Notes under the pieces: model-generated
Told to the model about the DNA's origin: nothing
Seen by the model: the letters and a program-made list of their open reading frames with translations, nothing else
Databases searched by the model: none
Shown here: positions 39,802 to 48,738 of the stretch, piece after piece
How the letters are laid out: every line of letters starts with the position of its first letter
How positions within the stretch are numbered: position 1 is the stretch's first letter
NCBI GenBank assembly: GCA_018268995.1
Contig: JAFDVL010000108.1
Coordinates: forward strand, 19,547-83,546
Length of the DNA stretch: 64,000 bases
Direction of reading: 5' to 3'
Source: Acidobacteriota bacterium
GTDB taxonomy: Bacteria; Acidobacteriota; Blastocatellia; RBC074
Program-made: the position numbers and the translations under genes

Positions 39802-42800
39802 CCTGCATCTCCTCAGCTAAACGTTCCGGGGCAAGGTTCTCGGCAGCCGCTAAAATCGGCAGGGTCAGCGAAATCGTCGTTCCAAGTCCGGGAGCGGAAT
39901 TGATATTTGCCACGCCACCTAACATCCGGGCGCGTTCCACAATGCCCGATAGTCCCATGCCGTGTGGTGCCTGTCGCAAAATCAGCGGATCAAAACCGCA
40001 ACCGTTGTCACGAATCTCTACCTCAATGCGCGGCGGCTGTCCTTTTTGTGCTACCAATTCCCGATGCACTCGCACAGTTGCTTGTGTTGCGTGGGCGTGC
40101 TTGACAATGTTTGTGAGGCCTTCCTGCACAATGCGGAAAAGATTGATTTCTGCTTCTTTCGGTAATGCTTCGGTCAGGTCGTCCAGTTGTACTTCAATCT
40201 GTAGCCCGGAAGCCTGGGAAACCTTATTCAGCATTGCCCGTAATGCTTCCGTGAGACCGATATAATCCATCTGATGTGGGCGCAGATCGTATGTAATTTC
40301 GCGGCAGCTTTCAATCGCCCGCGCCGTAGCTGCTGAGATTTCCTCCAACGTCTCGCGCGCGGGATCAGCCTTATCCAGTGTTGCCTGCCCATAGGCGATC
40401 CAGTTTTTGATAACCAATAAATCCTGACCCAGGCTATCGTGCAATTCGTTGGCAATGCGCTTTCGTTCTGCTTCCTGCGATTCGATCAATCGGCGCGAAA
40501 AGGCGATTTGTTCGTGGCGGGCGCGATGTACGCGCGCCAGTCTCCATTTGAAAAGCAGGCCAATGCCACCGCCAATCGCCAGCAAGCTCAGCAAACGGAA
40601 CCACCACGTTTGATAAAAAGCGGGCAACACGACAATCTGCAATTGCGCGCCGTTCTGGCTCCAAACGCCGTCGCTGTTGGACGCCATGACCACGAAGGTG
40701 TATTGCCCCGGTTGCAAGTGGGCATAATTGGCGGCCCGACGCGTTCCCGCTTCAATCCAGTCGCTATCCTGCCCGATCAACTTGTATTTGAAACGCAACT
40801 GCTCTGCTTTAATGAAACTCAGCGCGGTGTATTGGATTTCCAGATTGGACTGCCCCGGCGCAATGCGTAACCCATTGCCAATCTCAGCCACTGTCCGGTC
40901 GAGCGTTGCACCTTCGATCAACACGGGCGGCGGGGCCGGATTGGAAGTGATTTCATCCGGGGCAACTACCGCTACGCCCTTGAGCGTCGTGAACCAGAGT
41001 TTGCCGTCACTGGTCTTGATGCCGGAAGGCTGGCGTCCGCCGTTGCAATCGGAATTGAGCATTCCATCCGCCCTGCCAAATGCTGTGCTGGTAACCGCTG
41101 ATATTTTCCCGTTGGCGAAATCGTTGAGTTGTTGTTTGCTGACGCGATACAGCCCGCGATAACAACTCATCCACAAATAACCTCGCCCATCTTCCAGAAT
41201 TTGAAAAACGCCGTTGTTATACAGTCCCTGCGCCGTCGTGTAGTTCGTAAATCGCCCATCCTTGAATCGGCTCAAGCCGCTGTCGAACGTGCCAATCCAC
41301 AACACGCCTTCTGGGTCTTCGTGAATTGACCAGACGCGATCATTCACCAACCCGTCCTTGGTTGTGAAGACCGTAAATCGCCCGTCCTGATACTTCACCA
41401 ACCCGCCTTCAGTGCCGAGCCAAAGCGCGCCATGTCGGTCTTCGTGAATGGCGCGGACGGTGTCTTTGGGCAATCCGTCTTTTGTCGTGTAGGTTTTGAG
41501 ATGCACGCCATCTTTGAACTTCATGAGGCCGAAATGTGTGCCAACCCACAAGACGCCATTCCGATCTTCATGCATGGCCCAGACGTTGACCCGCAAGCCG
41601 TTGATCTCAGTCAAAGCTGGGGAAAAGACGCCATCTTTGAACGAACATAAGCCGTCGTACCCGCCAATCCACAATCGTCCGCTGTGATCTTCGTACAGTG
41701 CTTGCATCCCACGCAAAGGTAAGCTTCCAGGCGTTTCTGCGCGCTGATAATTTGTGATCTTCCCATTACTGAGTTTGCTTAACCCATTGTGGGTGGCGAC
41801 CCAGACATTCCCCGCGCGATCTGCTAGCACCGCATGCACGATGTTGCCGGCCAAGCCTTGTGCTTCGGAATAGCCAGAGATGTACTGCCGCGTCATGCGA
41901 TTCAGTCCTCCACCATCTGTCCCGATCCACAATGTGCCTTCGCGGTCACGAAACAACCCGCGAACGCCATCGCTGGAAAGGCCATTGGCAGACGTATAGA
42001 CCGTCAATTTCTCTTGAGAATCATTGCTGAAGTGGAGCAAGCCAGAATTCACAGTGGCAAACCACAGGCTGCCGTCTTCATCTTCCAGGATTCTGTAAAT
42101 GGTCGTAGTGGGGGCAATGCCGAATTTTTTGGTGTAGTCAGTCAACACGCCGTCTTTGATCTTGAAGATGCCGTGACGTGGGGGCGTTACCCACAACGCT
42201 CCATCGCGGTCTTCGTGACGTTTCGTATTGATAAGGATCGGTAATTCGGTGGGGAACGGATAATAAGAATATTCCCCTTTGGCATTGCGTGATTGGCGCA
42301 AGCCTTTTTTGTCTATGACCCAATGCGCCCCCGACGGCCCCAGATACACACGCAAATCTTCACCGGACTCGCTTTCGGTGTAGGGGACAATTCGCCCATT
42401 GCGCCACCACACAGCACCTTTGTCTGTGGAAATCAGAATGGCACCATCCTGCCCGCTTTGCACATTCAGCACCGTGTTGGAGGGAAGGCCCTGCGCGGTA
42501 GTAAATGCAGTGTAGACGCCGTTTTGGTATTGAATCACGCCCCCATCTTCGACACCGAGCCAAAGCGCACCTGTGGCATCCGTGAAGATTTCGTGAAAGC
42601 GGCTGGTTTTGAAAGCTTGCGTATTATTTTTATCGAAGACCGTGAAGCGCACACCGTCGAAACGTGCCAGACCATTGTACGTTGCCATCCACAAATACCC
42701 GTCACGCGTTTGCGCGATTGCCAGCACAGAGTTTTGCGGCAATCCATCCTCTGTCATCCAATGATCGAAGTGATATTGTGCCTGAGCAAAACACGGCAAT

Positions 42801-42880
42801 TCCAAAAACACCAGCAGCAGGAAAATCACTGCGCGATGCCAGACGACAAATTGATGAGGGACGTGAGGGCGTATTTGCAT
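39794..42880 (-). CDS. Two-component regulator-propeller sensor histidine kinase
   Basis: A 1028-residue membrane sensor. After a signal sequence (FLLLVFLELPCFAQAQ) there are about fourteen propeller repeats of the GxLWIGT.GGL type over residues 40-640, forming two seven-bladed propellers. A Y_Y_Y domain (about 700-785), one transmembrane helix (LLSLLAIGGGIGLLFKW), a HisKA_3 dimerisation domain (phospho-His814 in NELHDSLGQ) and a HATPase (EIRDNGCGFDP) follow. In Bacteroidota such sensors detect oligosaccharides in the periplasm; here the ligand is unknown. It belongs with the overlapping NarL regulator. A candidate promoter lies at 42959-42987 on the minus strand. Confidence 0.93.
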   Translation of the reverse strand: MQIRPHVPHQFVVWHRAVIFLLLVFLELPCFAQAQYHFDHWMTEDGLPQNSVLAIAQTRDGYLWMATYNGLARFDGVRFTVFDKNNTQAFKTSRFHEIFTDATGALWLGVEDGGVIQYQNGVYTAFTTAQGLPSNTVLNVQSGQDGAILISTDKGAVWWRNGRIVPYTESESGEDLRVYLGPSGAHWVIDKKGLRQSRNAKGEYSYYPFPTELPILINTKRHEDRDGALWVTPPRHGIFKIKDGVLTDYTKKFGIAPTTTIYRILEDEDGSLWFATVNSGLLHFSNDSQEKLTVYTSANGLSSDGVRGLFRDREGTLWIGTDGGGLNRMTRQYISGYSEAQGLAGNIVHAVLADRAGNVWVATHNGLSKLSNGKITNYQRAETPGSLPLRGMQALYEDHSGRLWIGGYDGLCSFKDGVFSPALTEINGLRVNVWAMHEDRNGVLWVGTHFGLMKFKDGVHLKTYTTKDGLPKDTVRAIHEDRHGALWLGTEGGLVKYQDGRFTVFTTKDGLVNDRVWSIHEDPEGVLWIGTFDSGLSRFKDGRFTNYTTAQGLYNNGVFQILEDGRGYLWMSCYRGLYRVSKQQLNDFANGKISAVTSTAFGRADGMLNSDCNGGRQPSGIKTSDGKLWFTTLKGVAVVAPDEITSNPAPPPVLIEGATLDRTVAEIGNGLRIAPGQSNLEIQYTALSFIKAEQLRFKYKLIGQDSDWIEAGTRRAANYAHLQPGQYTFVVMASNSDGVWSQNGAQLQIVVLPAFYQTWWFRLLSLLAIGGGIGLLFKWRLARVHRARHEQIAFSRRLIESQEAERKRIANELHDSLGQDLLVIKNWIAYGQATLDKADPARETLEEISAATARAIESCREITYDLRPHQMDYIGLTEALRAMLNKVSQASGLQIEVQLDDLTEALPKEAEINLFRIVQEGLTNIVKHAHATQATVRVHRELVAQKGQPPRIEVEIRDNGCGFDPLILRQAPHGMGLSGIVERARMLGGVANINSAPGLGTTISLTLPILAAAENLAPERLAEEMQDG

Positions 42881-42958
42881 GAATCTGATCTGGAACCACC
42901 TGCACCGAACCGAATCGCGTTTTTTTGCCTTTTACCGTGAGGGGCGAATTGCGGCGAG

Positions 42959-42987
42959 ATCATAATGTTTTGCATTCAATGCAGCAA
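42959..42987 (-). promoter_or_regulatory. Candidate promoter of the sensor kinase gene
   Basis: On the minus strand, TTGCTG (42982-42987), 17 bp, then TATGAT (42959-42964). The -10 box is good and the -35 box weak. The leader to the ATG at 42880 would be about 70 nt. Confidence 0.35.
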
Positions 42988-43007
42988 CCCCAAAAAGAAA
43001 TTGTACC

Positions 43008-43072
43008 CAGGCAATCCGCGGCTGAGAGAATCGAAGCCAGGCTTATGTGGTGAGGCAGCGGATTTTTGCCTG
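43008..43072 (+). ncRNA. Candidate structured RNA (three-way junction) upstream of cysA
   Basis: A closing stem pairs CAGGCAA+TCCGC (43008-43019) with GCGGA+TTGCCTG (43058-43072, with a TTT bulge). Inside are two hairpins, GGCT/AGCC (43020-43038) and GCTT/AGGC (43041-43056, one G-U). The fold is compact and without gene overlap. It could be a leader element or another palindromic repeat, and the strand is uncertain. The rest of the 419-bp gap 42881-43299 contains the candidate sensor promoter and palindrome C2; I see no gene. Confidence 0.3.
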
Positions 43073-43208
43073 TTGTTCTGCCAGAACGCACGTCAGAGAA
43101 GAAAAATTTGTCCACGTTTCTGCGCGAATGTTTTCAGCTATCCCTTGCGTACTTCGGCGGAAGGCAGGTTTAATTGACTGCGATTTTTGGTAGCAGTTCA
43201 AAGACAAC

Positions 43209-43282
43209 GGCGGAAGCCCGACTGTGAAGGAGGGCGCAGGAACAGTGCTTATGACGCCCTCCTTCACAGTCGGGCTTCCGCC
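43209..43282. repeat. Palindromic element, family C copy 2
   Basis: Perfect 28-bp arms are at 43209-43236 and 43255-43282, the same as copy 1 at 7125-7193, 36 kb away. The loop is different (18 bp). It ends 17 bp before the cysA start codon. Confidence 0.9.
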
Positions 43283-43299
43283 ACCTCTCGCACGAATTT

Positions 43300-44526
43300 A
43301 TGGAGCATTTATCTTCTTCTCCCGCTATTGCTGGCCCGACGCCCAATGGCATTCGCGTCAAGCATCTCTCCAAACGCTTTGGCCCGCAGCAAATTCTCCG
43401 GGACGTTAACCTGGAAATCTCGCACGGCGAAGTGGTCGTTGCCTTAGGCCCCTCAGGCAGCGGAAAAACAACATTGCTGCGCATCATTGCCGGGTTGGAG
43501 GCACCGGATGAGGGCGAAGTTCATATTCGCGGAAGCCTGGCAACAAACCTCCCGCCCCAGCAACGAGGACTGGGTGTTGTCTTTCAGGAGCACGCCCTTT
43601 TTCAGCGCAAAACTGTGGAAGAAAACATTGGCTTCGGGCTGCAAATGCAGGGCAAATCCAGAGACGAACGGCAAAGTGCGGTCAGTCGCTTGCTGACACT
43701 TACGCAGTTGGAATCGCACCGCAAGAAATACCCTTCGCAACTTTCCGGCGGGCAACGACAACGTGTTGCACTGGCGCGGGCGCTGGCCTTTGAACCAGAA
43801 GCCTTGTTATTTGACGAAGCCTTCAGCGCACTGGATGCGATTACGCGGGTGGAGCTACGCCGCGAAGTGCGAGCGATTTTGCGAGCGATGAATGTGCCTG
43901 CGCTTTTCATCACGCACGATCAGGAAGAGGCATTGGAACTGGCGGATCGCATTGTTGTTTTGAACGAAGGCCAGATCGTGCAGGAAGGCACGCCGTTTGA
44001 AGTCTACAACCATCCGTGCAATGAATTTGTCGCCACGTTTCTCGGCGCAGCCAATGTGTTGCTCGGACGCTGGAGTCAGGGAAAAGTCACGTTGGGCCGC
44101 TTGCGTCTAAAAGCGACTACGAATGCACCGATGCTGGCCGAACGACAAGCCGTTAAGGTCGTCTTTCGCCCCGAAGATGTGGTGCTAAACTTTCAGCCGC
44201 AATTACTCGACACACCGTATTATCTGGGGCGCGCTGAAGTCGAAGACATTTCTTACATTGGACACAGCGAGCGGTTGATCCTGCGCTTATTGCTTTGGTC
44301 TCCACAAGGCAACGAAGATGACCCGGAGGTGCATCGCTTGCGAAATCTGGCCCTTGTGGATGAAACCTATGCTGAAGGCTTTCCCATCGTCATCACGCGC
44401 AATAAATGGGAAGCAACCGAAATGGAGTTGTCAGTTGGTGATGCGGTCGTTGTGGGGCTGAAGGGCTATCGTCTATTGCCACATTATCCTTTGGGTGTAG
44501 AAACCGGCGCGAAAGTTTTTGGCTAA
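43300..44526 (+). CDS. cysA: Sulfate/thiosulfate ABC transporter ATP-binding protein CysA
   Basis: A 408-residue ATPase. It has Walker A (GPSGSGKTT, about 50-58), Q-loop, signature LSGGQRQRVALARAL, Walker B with LLFDEAFSALD, and the H-loop ITHDQEEALELADR. A C-terminal regulatory domain with a TOBE-like part follows, as in CysA. The sulfate assignment rests on the cysP, cysT and cysW genes found 5 kb downstream on the same strand, because the ATPase alone could serve another anion. The encapsulin and desulfurase genes stand between it and its partners. The insert after the ATPase core is somewhat longer than in E. coli CysA (365 residues). Confidence 0.85.
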   Translation: MEHLSSSPAIAGPTPNGIRVKHLSKRFGPQQILRDVNLEISHGEVVVALGPSGSGKTTLLRIIAGLEAPDEGEVHIRGSLATNLPPQQRGLGVVFQEHALFQRKTVEENIGFGLQMQGKSRDERQSAVSRLLTLTQLESHRKKYPSQLSGGQRQRVALARALAFEPEALLFDEAFSALDAITRVELRREVRAILRAMNVPALFITHDQEEALELADRIVVLNEGQIVQEGTPFEVYNHPCNEFVATFLGAANVLLGRWSQGKVTLGRLRLKATTNAPMLAERQAVKVVFRPEDVVLNFQPQLLDTPYYLGRAEVEDISYIGHSERLILRLLLWSPQGNEDDPEVHRLRNLALVDETYAEGFPIVITRNKWEATEMELSVGDAVVVGLKGYRLLPHYPLGVETGAKVFG

Positions 44527-44737
44527 ACAATGACTCCGCCCAGCATTTCGTCACATTTTCCTGCCCTCAGATTTCAGGGCTATGAGCTGCATTCGTTAAA
44601 ACGGCTAGGAGGCAGGGTTGGTCTGTACTTCTGCGCAGAAACCGCTATATTGTGGCGGACTCGCAGTGAGAAAGAACAAACGAGATTGAATTTAAGATTG
44701 TACAGCCCCTTCTCAAAATTATTAAAGCAGTTTTCAG

Positions 44738-44844
44738 ATGGGTGCGCCCGCGCCCTCGCGGGCAGGCGCTCAGCAGCGATTCTTTTCCCGACAACGGGAG
44801 ACACCCGCCACGGCTGGCTTGCGCTTGAAGCAGGCGCACCCCAT
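44738..44844. repeat. Composite palindromic element, family L, in the encapsulin leader
   Basis: Outer arms ATGGGTGCGCC (44738-44748) and GGCGCACCCCAT (44833-44844) pair with one extra base. Inner hairpins are CCCGCG-CCCT-CGCGGG (44747-44762) and TCCCG-ACAA-CGGGA (44786-44799). The 368-bp gap 44527-44894 otherwise shows no convincing gene. A short open frame from 44530 is made mostly of this repeat. Confidence 0.6.
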
Positions 44845-44894
44845 GGAAAATTGCTTTAGGCACTTAGGATAACCAAATCATTTAAGGAACCATC

Positions 44895-45842
44895 ATGGCT
44901 AAAAACGACAAGCTACGTCATACCCTCAGCGATCAAGCGGCCTATCAATTGGCCAATGTCACGAAAACCCCGCCGCAATATGGCGCAATCACGCCGCGCT
45001 GGCTGGTGCGGTTGCTGGATTGGAAGCCGCTGGAAGCAGGCACGCTACGCGTCAATCGCGTTGTCAGCGATAACGCGGTAGATGTCGTCTGCGGGCAGGA
45101 GGAAACCCAGCCGTTGCCGGACACCTATGTGCCGTATGAAGAAAAGCCGCGTGAATACACGCTGAATTCTATTTCGGCATTGTTGGACGTTCACACACGC
45201 ACGTCTGATCTGTACAGCAATCCATACGATCAAATCAAAGAGCAATTGCGCCTGACCATCGAAACCGTCAAGGAACGGCAGGAAAGCGAACTTATCAACA
45301 ACAATGATTACGGCTTGCTGAAAAATGTCCCCGCCGCGCAACGGATCAAAACGCGCAAAGGCCCGCCGACGCCCGATGACCTAGATGATTTGATTTCCAA
45401 AGTGTGGAAAGAGCCGTCATTCTTCTTGGCGCATCCACGCGCGATTGCGGCCTTCGGACGCGAATGCACACGACGCGGCGTGCCTCCGCCCACGGCAACG
45501 TTGTTCGGTTCGTCGTTTCTGACTTGGCGCGGTATTCCGTTGGTTCCGACAGACAAATTGTTTGTGGATGGCAAGACGGCTCCGGCTGTAGGCGAAGGCG
45601 GAAAGACCAGCATTTTGTTGCTGCGCGTTGGCGAGCAAAAACAAGGCGTGATCGGATTGTATCAACCGGGATTGCCGGGCGAACAAACGCCGGGATTATC
45701 GGTGCGGTTTATGGGACTCAATCACAACGCGGTCGGTTCCTATCTGGTGTCGTTGTATTGCTCCGCCGCGATTTTGACAGACGATGCAATCGCTGCGCTC
45801 GATGACGTAGAAGTCGGAAACTATCATGAGTACAAATACTAA
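44895..45842 (+). CDS. Family 2A encapsulin shell protein (SrpI type)
   Basis: A 315-residue HK97-fold shell protein of the family 2A encapsulins. Diagnostic stretches are the N-terminal SDQAAYQLANVTKTPPQYG, the central PREYTLNSISALLDVHTRTSDLYS, and FFLAHPRAIAAFGRECTRRG, SFLTWRGIPLVPTDK and VGSYLVSLYCSAA. These proteins assemble into icosahedral compartments that take up a cysteine desulfurase. Here the desulfurase gene overlaps it by 17 bp and begins with the expected disordered loading region, which makes the assignment firm. It lacks the cNMP-binding insert of family 2B. Ribosome binding site AAGGAA. No promoter was identified with certainty in the preceding 368 bp. Confidence 0.94.
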   Translation: MAKNDKLRHTLSDQAAYQLANVTKTPPQYGAITPRWLVRLLDWKPLEAGTLRVNRVVSDNAVDVVCGQEETQPLPDTYVPYEEKPREYTLNSISALLDVHTRTSDLYSNPYDQIKEQLRLTIETVKERQESELINNNDYGLLKNVPAAQRIKTRKGPPTPDDLDDLISKVWKEPSFFLAHPRAIAAFGRECTRRGVPPPTATLFGSSFLTWRGIPLVPTDKLFVDGKTAPAVGEGGKTSILLLRVGEQKQGVIGLYQPGLPGEQTPGLSVRFMGLNHNAVGSYLVSLYCSAAILTDDAIAALDDVEVGNYHEYKY

Positions 45843-47835
45843 TTTCATGCCTGAAGACATTGCGGCGGATTTGTCAGGCGCATCACAGGCGTTAGCCGCT
45901 GGCCTGCCTGATCCAACCGTATTGGCACGCTTTGCCAATCAGATTTATCAGGGCTTGCAGCAACAAGGTGCAGCGAGTGGTGTGCCTGCACCGAACCTGC
46001 CACACACGCCGGAAGCCGCATTGACGAATCTGCCGACACACGCCGCGCCACCTGCGACATATTCGCCGTTTGGTGTTGCGCCGCATTTGTCTGCCGCACC
46101 TGCACCGCCGCAACTGACAGACGCTGACTTACACAAAGCGGCGGCTGAAGCGGCGGGAATCAGCGGCACGACGATTCCCACTTCCTCCACACAGCTTCCG
46201 TTGCCGGAACTCAATGCGCTCGGCATTCCCGGCGGCGCATCCGCAGCGGATTTTTCGGCGGTGCCTTCGTTTGGATTCTTGAGCGAAGCGCGTTCGTTGT
46301 TTGAGCAAGCCGTGAGCCAATCGGAACAAGCAGTTGCGCCTGCGATCAAGCTGCCGACTGAAACCGAAGTGCGCGGGTTTGCGCCAACTTTGCCGGGGCA
46401 TTCTTTGACTTCGATTCCGGCGACACCGTTGCCGAACGTTTCGACGCCGCAGATTCCCGGTGCGCCTGTGCCGCGTGGTTATGACGCCACTTCGTTTCCG
46501 TTTTTAGAAACAGCGCGTTCACTTTCATCCGTGAGTGTCGCGCCTGTGTTGGAACCGGTGGGCAACGATCCGAATCTGTCGCCACAATCGGCGTTGTCGG
46601 TTGGTTTATTCGACGTGAATGCCGTGCGGCGCGACTTCCCGATTTTGCAGGAGCGCGTCAACGGGCGTCCGTTGATTTGGCTGGACAACGCCGCGACGAC
46701 GCAAAAGCCGCAAGCCGTGATTGATCGGCTGAAGTATTTTTACGAACACGAAAATTCCAACGTGCATCGCGCGGCGCACGAATTGGCAGCGCGTTCGACC
46801 GATGCGTATGACGCGGCGCGTGAGAAAGTGCGGCGCTTTCTGAACGCCAGTTCGACGCGTGAAATCGTGTTTGTACGCGGCGCAACGGAAGCGATCAACC
46901 TCGTCGCCAAGAGCTGGGGCGTGCAAAACGTTCACGAAGGCGATGAGATTGTCGTCAGCCATTTGGAACATCACGCCAACATCGTGCCGTGGCAAATGTT
47001 GTGTGCTGAAAAAGGCGCACGGTTGCGCGTTGTTCCCGTAGACAATAGCGGGCAAATTCTGCTCGACGAATACGAAAAGCTGCTGGGGCCAAAAACAAAA
47101 CTCGTAGCGTTTGCACAAGTCTCCAACGCGCTCGGCACGGTTACGCCTGTGCAGGAAATGGTTGCCATCGCGCATCGCTATGGCGCAAAAGTGTTGGTGG
47201 ATGGCGCACAAGCCGTGTCGCACATGCGCGTGGACGTGCAGGCGTATGACTGCGATTTTTATGTACTCTCCGGCCACAAGGTTTTCGCGCCCACAGGCAT
47301 TGGCGTCGTCTACGGCAAAGAAGACGTGTTGCAGGCAACGCCTCCGTGGCAAGGCGGCGGCAATATGATCGTGGATGTGACGTTTGAAAAAACGGTCTAC
47401 CATCCCGCGCCATTCCGCTTTGAAGCAGGCACGGGCAGCATCGCGGATGCCGTTGGTTTAGGCGCGGCGATTGATTATGTGGAGCGCATCGGAATGGAAA
47501 ACATTGCGCGCTACGAACACGATTTGCTGGTGTACGCAACAGAAGGCTTGCAACGCATTCCCGGTTTGCATTTGATCGGCACGGCACGCGAAAAAGCGAG
47601 CGTATTGTCGTTCGTGCTGGACGGCTTCACCAACGATGAAGTCGGGCAGGCACTGAACAAAGAAGGCATTGCCGTGCGTACTGGACACCACTGCGCGCAA
47701 CCGATTCTGCGGCGCTTTGGTGTCGAAAGCACGGTGCGTCCGTCGCTCGCGTTTTATAACACCTGCGAAGAAATTGACGCGCTGATCGCCGCGATCTGGA
47801 ACCTCAAAAACGGACGTGGTGCGGGGTTGATTTAG
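45826..47835 (+). CDS. Encapsulin cargo: SufS-type cysteine desulfurase with N-terminal disordered loading domain
   Basis: A 669-residue protein. Residues 1-260 are rich in Pro, Ala, Ser and Thr and look disordered. They contain two related segments, SFGFLSEARSL (about 148-158) and SFPFLETARSL (about 223-233), which may contact the shell. Residues 265-669 form a PLP-dependent group II desulfurase: NAATTQKP, EHHANIVPWQ, DGAQAVSH, PLP Lys485 in LSGHKVF, and the active Cys623 in RTGHHCAQP. It converts cysteine to alanine and sulfane sulfur. In known family 2A systems the enzyme sits inside the shell and sulfur can accumulate there. The start codon overlaps the encapsulin gene by 17 bp. Confidence 0.95.
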   Translation: MSTNTNFMPEDIAADLSGASQALAAGLPDPTVLARFANQIYQGLQQQGAASGVPAPNLPHTPEAALTNLPTHAAPPATYSPFGVAPHLSAAPAPPQLTDADLHKAAAEAAGISGTTIPTSSTQLPLPELNALGIPGGASAADFSAVPSFGFLSEARSLFEQAVSQSEQAVAPAIKLPTETEVRGFAPTLPGHSLTSIPATPLPNVSTPQIPGAPVPRGYDATSFPFLETARSLSSVSVAPVLEPVGNDPNLSPQSALSVGLFDVNAVRRDFPILQERVNGRPLIWLDNAATTQKPQAVIDRLKYFYEHENSNVHRAAHELAARSTDAYDAAREKVRRFLNASSTREIVFVRGATEAINLVAKSWGVQNVHEGDEIVVSHLEHHANIVPWQMLCAEKGARLRVVPVDNSGQILLDEYEKLLGPKTKLVAFAQVSNALGTVTPVQEMVAIAHRYGAKVLVDGAQAVSHMRVDVQAYDCDFYVLSGHKVFAPTGIGVVYGKEDVLQATPPWQGGGNMIVDVTFEKTVYHPAPFRFEAGTGSIADAVGLGAAIDYVERIGMENIARYEHDLLVYATEGLQRIPGLHLIGTAREKASVLSFVLDGFTNDEVGQALNKEGIAVRTGHHCAQPILRRFGVESTVRPSLAFYNTCEEIDALIAAIWNLKNGRGAGLI

Positions 47836-47856
47836 TAAACATCGGTACAGTACAGC

Positions 47857-47900
47857 GAGCGGTAGCGACCTGATTTTGAATCACCAAGTCGCTACCGCTC
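47857..47900. repeat. Hairpin element, family K
   Basis: Perfect 13-bp arms GAGCGGTAGCGAC/GTCGCTACCGCTC are at 47857-47869 and 47888-47900, flanked by GTAC words. It lies between the desulfurase and the dioxygenase-like gene. No T-run follows, so it is not a typical terminator. Confidence 0.8.
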
Positions 47901-47933
47901 CTCGTACCGCACCAAGACTTATGAGGAGAGCAT

Positions 47934-48629
47934 ATGTCGAGCGAAGAACGAATCATTCAAAACACAGAAGAGGATCAAGCGTGGGCCGATTGGCTTGCGC
48001 CGACCCGTCGCAATTTCATTACCGGTGCAGGACTGACGGTAGCGGGATTGACGATGGGAAATCTTGAGGCCGAAGCCCAGGATGTTGCCAGGCATGATGG
48101 TCTGTCTTTCAAGCACATCGTGCCGCCGCCCGATGTCGGCAAGAGTCCGTGGGGCTACGAAACGATTAAGGAACTGACGCCGCGTCCGAAAAACATTCGA
48201 CCGGGCGAAGAGGCGGGTTTGCCGAAAAATCCGCGCCCATATACAGACATCAAGAGCTATCACGCGCATTTTTACTTTGACGAAGACTCCTACGAAAAAG
48301 CGGCGCTCGTGCGCAAATGGTCTCTGGAGCGTTTTCCCGTGGAGCTTGGCAATTGGAATCTGGAACCGCGCGGCCCGCACGTCACGCCGTCATTTTATTT
48401 TGGCTTTACGAACGATTTGTTTTCGATCATTGTCCCGTGGCTGCAACTCAACAGTTTGGGCTTGACGATTCTGCTGCATCCGAACACGACTGATCCGCGC
48501 GCCGATCACTTGTATTACACCTTGTGGGTCAATCGCTCGCAGCCAGTAAATGCTTATGGGATGCCTAAACAAGCAGCGGTAGAAAAAATCTTTCCCAACA
48601 CGAAGCCGACAGTGAAACTGGAAGTCTAA
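47934..48629 (+). CDS. Tat-exported DOPA 4,5-dioxygenase-like protein
   Basis: A 231-residue protein. A twin-arginine signal (PTRRNFITGAG, Arg25-Arg26) precedes a domain with the histidine pattern of the DOPA 4,5-dioxygenase-like family: YHAHFYF (His110, His112), GPHVTPSF (His149), LLHPNT (His182) and DH (Asp191, His192). The fungal and plant-linked family cleaves catechols with iron. The role here is unknown; a periplasmic metal-dependent redox step on a sulfur or phenolic compound is only a guess. It follows the desulfurase by 98 bp with its own GAGGAG site and precedes the Rrf2 gene. Co-occurrence with an encapsulin operon is unexpected. Confidence 0.8.
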   Translation: MSSEERIIQNTEEDQAWADWLAPTRRNFITGAGLTVAGLTMGNLEAEAQDVARHDGLSFKHIVPPPDVGKSPWGYETIKELTPRPKNIRPGEEAGLPKNPRPYTDIKSYHAHFYFDEDSYEKAALVRKWSLERFPVELGNWNLEPRGPHVTPSFYFGFTNDLFSIIVPWLQLNSLGLTILLHPNTTDPRADHLYYTLWVNRSQPVNAYGMPKQAAVEKIFPNTKPTVKLEV

Positions 48630-48683
48630 CGAGCCACAGACTCGTAAAACAGAACGGGTTCACGAAAAAATGTGATTTAGCCG

Positions 48684-48712
48684 TTGACGGATATTTTTGT
48701 TTGGTGTAAAAC
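48684..48712 (+). promoter_or_regulatory. Promoter of the rrf2 gene
   Basis: TTGACG (48684-48689), exactly 17 bp, then TAAAAC (48707-48712). The -10 box overlaps the dyad at 48710-48734, which fits repression. Confidence 0.6.
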
Positions 48713-48734
48713 TCCCACCATCTTGATGGGAATT
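48710..48734 (+). promoter_or_regulatory. Putative Rrf2 operator 1
   Basis: The dyad AACTCCCA-N9-TGGGAATT pairs at seven of eight positions. It ends four bases before the rrf2 start codon (48739). The same framework and spacing occur at 49245-49269. Confidence 0.65.
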
Positions 48735-48738
48735 AGAT

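Noticed and set aside
43033..43050. GAAGCCAGG resembling the B12-box of cobalamin riboswitches
   Set aside because: The rest of the box and the upstream conserved CCCCGC core are missing, and the element is far too short.
44530..44859. A 109-codon frame between cysA and the encapsulin gene
   Set aside because: Much of it is palindrome L; no family is recognised and no Shine-Dalgarno sequence precedes it.
44895..45842. Prophage capsid instead of encapsulin
   Set aside because: The HK97 fold is shared, but no portal, terminase, protease or tail gene is near, and a cysteine desulfurase cargo gene overlaps it.
47857..47900. Rho-independent terminator after the desulfurase gene
   Set aside because: The stem is strong but no T-run follows on either strand.
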